Positions 59,075 to 64,000 of a stretch of DNA of 64,000 bases are shown here, piece by piece (positions within the stretch are counted from its first letter, which is position 1; the number at the start of each line of letters is the position of its first letter). The notes under the pieces were generated by a model that saw nothing but the letters and a program-made list of their open reading frames with translations, was not told the DNA's origin and ran no database searches. The DNA is taken from the NCBI GenBank assembly GCA_963575645.1, contig OY754464.1:79086948-79150947 (forward strand). The letters are read 5' to 3'. The position numbers and the translations under genes were made by a program. This DNA is from Xanthostigma xanthostigma (lineage: Eukaryota > Arthropoda > Insecta > Raphidioptera > Raphidiidae).

Positions 59075-59277
59075 TTCTGTAGAACGGTACCTCTCTTGAC
59101 CTAACGTTGAACTCTCCGTGCCTTCATATTTTCAATTGTAGATTATTTGTTGCATAGCTCGACTAATATGACGTAACGCATCATAAAAATCAATGTATTT
59201 TACATGGAACATTCTTCAACAACAAATTTGTAAAGTAAGTTTTTTAAGGGAATATCTAAATATTATTATGTTTTAAA

Positions 59278-59685
59278 TCTTTGATTAACGTCTGATTAGA
59301 ACTCTTCAATAAATAAAATTATCGACCAATTTTTCTAACAAATATATTAACAAAAAACAAAAATTAATACATTGACGTTTCGGTGCAGAAATATGTAATC
59401 TAAAAAATATAAAAATGATTTAGTATCTACTTATTTTACAATAGAATAAAGACTGAATTTTTTAAATAATTTTTGAAAACTAATGAAAAATTTAAAAAAA
59501 TTTAATTTTCAAAAATTATTTAAAAAAATCAGTCTTAATTCTATTGTCATTTTTATATTTTTTAGATTACATATTTCTAAGAAGGTTCAAATCCGGACCG
59601 AAACGTCAATGTATTAATTTTTATTTTTTGTTAGTTATATTTTTCTGAAAAATTGGTCAATAATTTTATTTATTGAATTATTATT
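59278..59685. mobile_element. Penelope-like foldback in LHFPL intron
   Basis: Inverted arms AATAAATAAAATTATCGACC, TTAATACATTGACGTTTCGG and complements. The right arm has CTAAGAAGGTTCAAATCC-GGACC-GAAACGTC, a decayed version of the motif at 63.37 kb. Confidence 0.7.
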
Positions 59686-60230
59686 TTTTAACAAACGGCA
59701 AATTAACAGTGTTCGTTTCCCTTTCAAAAAATGTCCCAACTTTAAAGATGATTTAATTTTACTGTGATGCTAAACAAAATTAATAAATTGTCATGGCATC
59801 ATAGAGAATAAATAAAAATATTAATAGATATTCTGCCAATTAATAAGTCATGATGCACAGATTGCTTAAAAAATAACCGAAATTTATGTGCATAAATATT
59901 GAGAATCAACATAACCTAGAAATTTTATCGTTAAAAAATATCTGTCACATTCAATCTCACAATTGTTCATAAAAAAGGTGCATTAAAAATTTGGGCAATT
60001 AAAATTTAGTAAGTGGCTGAAATATAATACCTAACTTTATTACCTATTCAAATTGTTAAAATGAAACCGTTAATTCTATAGTAAAGACAATTATGGAATT
60101 TTTATCTGTTTAACCTTGCATTCTTGATGAAAAAAAGTTGTAGCTGTAGCCGAGAAATACTTATCATTGAATTAATTGTATAAACAATATACCTAATATA
60201 ATGTATCCACGTAGCTACCTATTAGACGGA

Positions 60231-61056
60231 GAGCTAGCTACGGAAATAGGTTTGCAATTTATAGAGCAACGAAATCCCTCTAGTTATAGTGTGCCATACT
60301 ATCATTATTAATTAATCCGGGCGCCTGGCAGATGTTCAGCGGTGGGTGTGAGAGTGGATGGGCAACAAAGAGGTTGTTGTAAAATCAATTGAAGGTGTGC
60401 AATTTATAGAGCTCTGTGTTTGGTGTGATATTATAGCTAATTATGTATTTAATTCGAATATAACATTGCCAGGCGTTTTAATTGGGGGAAAAGTAGTGCT
60501 AGGTAACATCCAAGGTGCGGGAAAAAGTGCCAAAGTCGTCTCATTTATAAAGGACAATATCTTCGCCGGCTGTAAACCAATTTTTCGATATTTCTTTTTT
60601 ATTTATTTCATTCTACTGTTTATTCTCTCCTTGTCTCGAAGCCACGTGGCACGCATTTCGCACTGATCTAAAAAGCCACGTGGGGACGCTGGTCCCCGCT
60701 AGTAGGCGGTTCGAAGCCTGGTGGCGCGAATTTCGCACTGATCGAAAACAGCCACGACTTGGCACTTTTTCCCGCACCTTGAATGTCACCTGGCATTACT
60801 TTTCCCCCAATTAAAACGCCTGGCATTGTTATATCCGAATTAAATACATAATTAGCTATAATATCACACCAAACACAGAGCTCTATAAATTGCACACCTT
60901 CAAATGATTTTACAACCCCTTTGTTGCTCATCCACTCTCACACCCACCGCTGAACAGTTGCCAGGCGCCCGGATTAATTAATAATGATAGTATGGCATAC
61001 TAACTAGAGGGATTTCGTTGCTCTATAAATTGCAAACCTATTTCCGTAGCTAGCTC
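60231..61056. repeat. Foldback element, arms of about 305 bp
   Basis: The arms 60231-60537 and 60754-61056 begin GAGCTAGCTACGGAAATAGG and end with its complement. The spacer 60538-60753 contains a duplicated CGCATTTCGCACTGATC-like block. Both arms keep the same open frame (GVQFIELCVWCDIIANYVFN), which is more likely a repeat by-product than a gene. Confidence 0.85.
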
Positions 61057-61263
61057 TTGGACTATATGTAGTTATGTATGTAATAGAAATTCGAAATGCC
61101 ATATGGCAAAAAAAATTATAATTATTTTATTTAAACAATAATTAGTAGGTACCTACTATTTAAAGCAATGTGAAAGTTGAGAAGACGTGACAAATAATAG
61201 ACAGATAATAATATTTGAAATAATATGTTAATACACGAAACAATACCAATTATTATATAGACC

Positions 61264-61527
61264 AGTGGTCACCAAATGGCGGACCGCGGTCCGTATTCGG
61301 GCGCGTTGTTTTCAAATTGGGCAGAATTCAAAACCAGTCTTTTAGACTGAATGCCGTACCCTTTAAAAAAAAATTGAAAACAACGCCTCATAAAATGATA
61401 GATGGTTTTGAGATAAAATTAAAAACACACCTAGACACCATAAATTTGGGGAGAGCGGGGTCATTCAAACGTTAATAAAGGCAGAAAATTATGAGAAAAC
61501 ATGGGAAAATCACCTAATCAATACCTA
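61264..61527. mobile_element. Possible hAT left end
   Basis: CAGTGGTCACCAAATGGCGG with GGACCGCGGTCCG resembles hAT ends. No right end found before the Helitron. Confidence 0.35.
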
Positions 61528-61843
61528 TCTATACTAATATATAAAGCTGAAGAGTTTGTTTGTTTCATTGAACGCGCTAATCTCAAGAACTACTGATTCG
61601 AATTGAATTTTTTTTTTGTTGGATGGCCCATTTATCGAGGAAGGCTATAGGCTATTAATATCACGCTACGACCAATAGGAGCGGAGCATCAATTAAAAAA
61701 CTTTTGAACGATAACTCCGATCATCATGAAATTTGGACACAAGTACAACATTCATCTCGGTAAACTAAGATGAATGTGCGTACTCAGGTCTCCCCCCCCC
61801 ATTCGTTCTTTTGCACCCGAGTGAAACCGGGCGGGTCCGCTAG
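61528..61843 (+). mobile_element. Non-autonomous Helitron, complete, without tRNA cargo
   Basis: A|TCTATACTAATATATAAAGC ... GTGAAACCGGGCGGGTCCGC TAG|T. 316 bp; lacks the segment with the tRNA-like cargo of 1.4, 8.2 and 37.7 kb. Confidence 0.88.
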
Positions 61844-62730
61844 TAGGTATATAAAGTAATTTTGATAAACGGAGTGCGCTGATCTGTTGAAAAATTAAAT
61901 TAAACAAAGTAGTTTTTGTTACAAAAATTAGAACAATACTTCAATTTTACGTCATATTGTTAAGCAACAAAGCCTTTGTTGTAATGTTTATTAAACATCG
62001 AGTTTACATTTTATAATATTGTACAAATAATGCATTTTTTACGCAAAATTTAATAATCAAAAGAAATATTTTATTTTAAAAAGACTGCAATTATTAAGAT
62101 AGAATTTATGTATCTATGTAATAAATTATTATAAAACAGGTAATTATTTTGAAATATAAGAAAACAATAGACTATGAAGAGAATGTTTGCGACCTTAAAA
62201 AAGACAATATGAATGTTTATTTTATAATAAAAAATATCTTCAAGTAGTTTTAGTAACTTCTCACGTTTTAATGTAAAATACGCTTAGTCATAAAAAAAAC
62301 TGTGTCAATTTCTGTACATGTATTCTAGTTAGGGTTACCAGATGGTCTGGATACTCCAGATTTTTTATACGATGTCCAGACTCCAGACAAAATACAAAAT
62401 CTCCAGACTAACAATGTATCGTAAAGTTTTACGCACAATTTATGAGTAAGATATGGCTTGAAATTGGTCGAATCAGTGAAATTCAACCCAAAATACATGT
62501 GGTTACGTATAGAAATAATTAAGTACGAGTTTGCTTAACCTCAAAATTGTTAATTATTTAATAGGGTTTAGTCATTTTAAATAGATTGTTGATTTTAAAA
62601 TTTTGATTCTTGTAATATAATTGGTTTTGCAGACAATAACACCAAAATCCAGACATTTTGAAAAATTGTTCAGATAATTTAGTTTTTCGATCTAGCGACC
62701 TTAATTCTAGTTGTAAAATTATAGTACATA
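61844..62730. other. LHFPL intron, no recognised gene
   Basis: AT-rich. Imperfect repeats of CTCCAGACTxxxxAT near 62340-62410. No gene seen. Confidence 0.5.
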
Positions 62731-63653
62731 GTCTAGTACACATGTCCGTTTTTGATGAATTCCAGTCCTCCTTCATCGAAAATTATTATAATGTTGTCAT
62801 TCGAATATAAGTATAGAAACTTTTTGAAAAAATTGAAATGGGGGACGAAAAAAGTTATAAATATTTTAGTAAAAAAAAAGAGAGGGGTTTGATTTTTGTG
62901 AATATCTCCAAAACTATTGCAGATAACTGAAATCACGAAAAAGATTCTGAAAGAGCAGGAAATTTCATGCAAATAAGTCTCATCTCCCGGAACTCTACCA
63001 CCAATATTTCTAATTTTAATTTAGAGGTGAAAATAATGCTACAAAAAACACGAAAATATTAAACATTTTATAAAAAGTAGAAAAACAAATGTTTAGCCCT
63101 ATTTTCACCTCCAAATTAAAATTAGAAATATTGGTGTTAGAGTTCCAGGAGATGGGACTTTTTTGCACGAAATTTCCTGTTCTTTCAGAATCTTTTTTGT
63201 GATTTCAGATATATGCAATAGTTTTTGAGATATTTGCAAAAAACCAAACCCCTCTTTTTTTTCAAATCTTTGATTAACGTCTGCTTAAAACTCCTCAATA
63301 AATAAAATTATCGACCAATTTTTCAGACAAAATAATTAACAAAAAAATATATAATTAATACATTAACGTTTCGATCCGGATTTGGATCTTCTTCAGAACT
63401 GATCTAAAAATATAAAAAATAATTATTATTCAGTTTCTATTTATTTTGAATGAAATTTGTGAAAGATTTTTTAATATTGAAATATTTTTCTTTTTTAATT
63501 AAAATGTTTATAGCTTTTGCAATTTTTTCGTCCCCCACTTCAATTTTTTCAAAAAGTTTCTAGATGTCATTCCGAATCGAATAACACATCATGATCAAAA
63601 TTTTGTATGAAGGAGTACTGGAATTCATCAAAAAAGGAACATGTGAACTAGAC
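62731..63653. repeat. Large imperfect inverted repeat in LHFPL intron
   Basis: The left arm 62731-63035 pairs with 63100-63653 (TTTGATGAATTCCAGT; TTGAAAAAATTGAA; AATTTAGAGGTGAAAATA and complements). The right arm is longer because a Penelope-like fragment is inserted. The outer end is about 92 bp from the exon donor at 63745. Confidence 0.8.
63264..63490 (-). mobile_element. Penelope-like terminal fragment with hammerhead-like motif
   Basis: On the - strand it carries CTGAAGA-A-GATCC-AAATCC-GGATC-GAAACGTTAATGTA at about 63410-63360. Shares TTTGATTAACGTCTG and AATAAAATTATCGACCAATT with 59278-59685. Confidence 0.75.
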
Positions 63654-63745
63654 AGAAGAAAAGTAACTTTATAGATTGTCCACGAAACGGGAAAACGTAT
63701 TCCCAAAAATGTTCTCAGTCTGTGTCTTAAATAGATAACTCTTAC

Positions 63746-64000
63746 CTTTATATAACGAGCCGCCGGTCGTGCCGTACATGGGTTCAGCTTGCAGCTTAAC
63801 GTGTCTTGTGGCAAGGATGAACGCCAGGATAGCGAGGATGACGGCGTCGAGGCAGGCGATGGCGGCCAGCAGGTAGGCCCAGCGCAGACCGCATCTTCCC
63901 AGCTCGTAGCGGCCGGCCTGCGGACCGCAGGTTCGCCTCACGTCGGCCGCATCCCAGCCCGCTGGATACAGGCACACGCCGGCAATCATCAACGCGGCTT
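63746..64000 (-). CDS. LHFPL-family tetraspan membrane protein, internal exon (partial, runs off window)
   Basis: LHFPL proteins are four-pass membrane proteins of the claudin-like tetraspan group. Some family members act as auxiliary subunits of hair-cell transduction channels or GABA-A receptors. Read on the - strand from the window edge, the exon encodes the end of TM3 (LMIAGVCLYPAGWD), an extracellular loop with paired cysteines (VRRTCGPQAGRYELGRCGLRWAY), TM4 (YLLAAIACLDAVILAILAFI) and a short cytoplasmic start (TRHVKLQAEPMYGTTGG). The CGP...G(R)Y.LG.C.L.WAY pattern is the family hallmark. The frame is open to position 64000, so the first exons lie outside. The donor is AAA G|gtaaga at 63746/63745, phase 1, matching the acceptor of the exon at 58427. 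GC content is far above the flanking intron. Confidence 0.9.

Noticed and set aside
60358..60931. Two ORFs in opposite strands as genes
   Set aside because: They are the two arms of one foldback element. Kept as an observation, not annotated as genes.

Overview
This window is AT-rich, intron-dominated arthropod DNA, almost certainly from an insect. The evidence is a split Pox neuro (Poxn) gene, a second split gene of the LHFPL tetraspan family, metazoan splice signals, and a dense load of insect-type mobile elements: Helitrons, hAT, mariner, pogo and TTAA MITEs, tRNA-derived SINEs, 5'-truncated LINEs and Penelope-like foldbacks. The order cannot be fixed from the sequence. The repeats recall hemipteran or lepidopteran genomes, but that is only an impression.

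Layout. Poxn lies on the + strand. Its paired-domain exons are at 13902-14122 and 33075-33357, and its last exon is at 42393-43102. The introns are about 19 kb and 9 kb. A very short first exon (start codon plus a few residues) must lie upstream of 13902 and was not found. The LHFPL-family gene lies on the - strand. One exon runs off the right edge (63746-64000) and the last coding exon is at 58210-58427, with a 5.3 kb intron between them. The two genes converge tail to tail across about 15 kb of repeat-rich intergenic DNA (about 43.4-58.2 kb).

Almost everything else is mobile-element sequence, often nested. Seven hAT-type elements were recognised with clear ends and 8-bp target duplications (one of them imperfect). 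Helitrons have A|TC...CTAG|T ends, and three copies carry a lysine-tRNA-like segment. Three Penelope-like foldback insertions carry hammerhead-like motifs and are each flanked by a 12-bp direct repeat. There are also several large inverted repeats, the largest a palindrome of about 1.06 kb at 50.9-52.0 kb. No CRISPR, operon or phage feature is present. The ORFs over 60 codons other than the two genes and the LINE remnants read as chance or repeat-derived.

The most useful leads are: the 12-bp duplications shared by unrelated-looking foldbacks with hammerhead-like cores; the long palindromes; the tRNA cargo in Helitrons; a MITE in both orientations bracketing the key DNA-binding exon of Poxn; a TIR element with a variable minisatellite; and a decayed SAP-domain exon in a TIR element nested in a Helitron.
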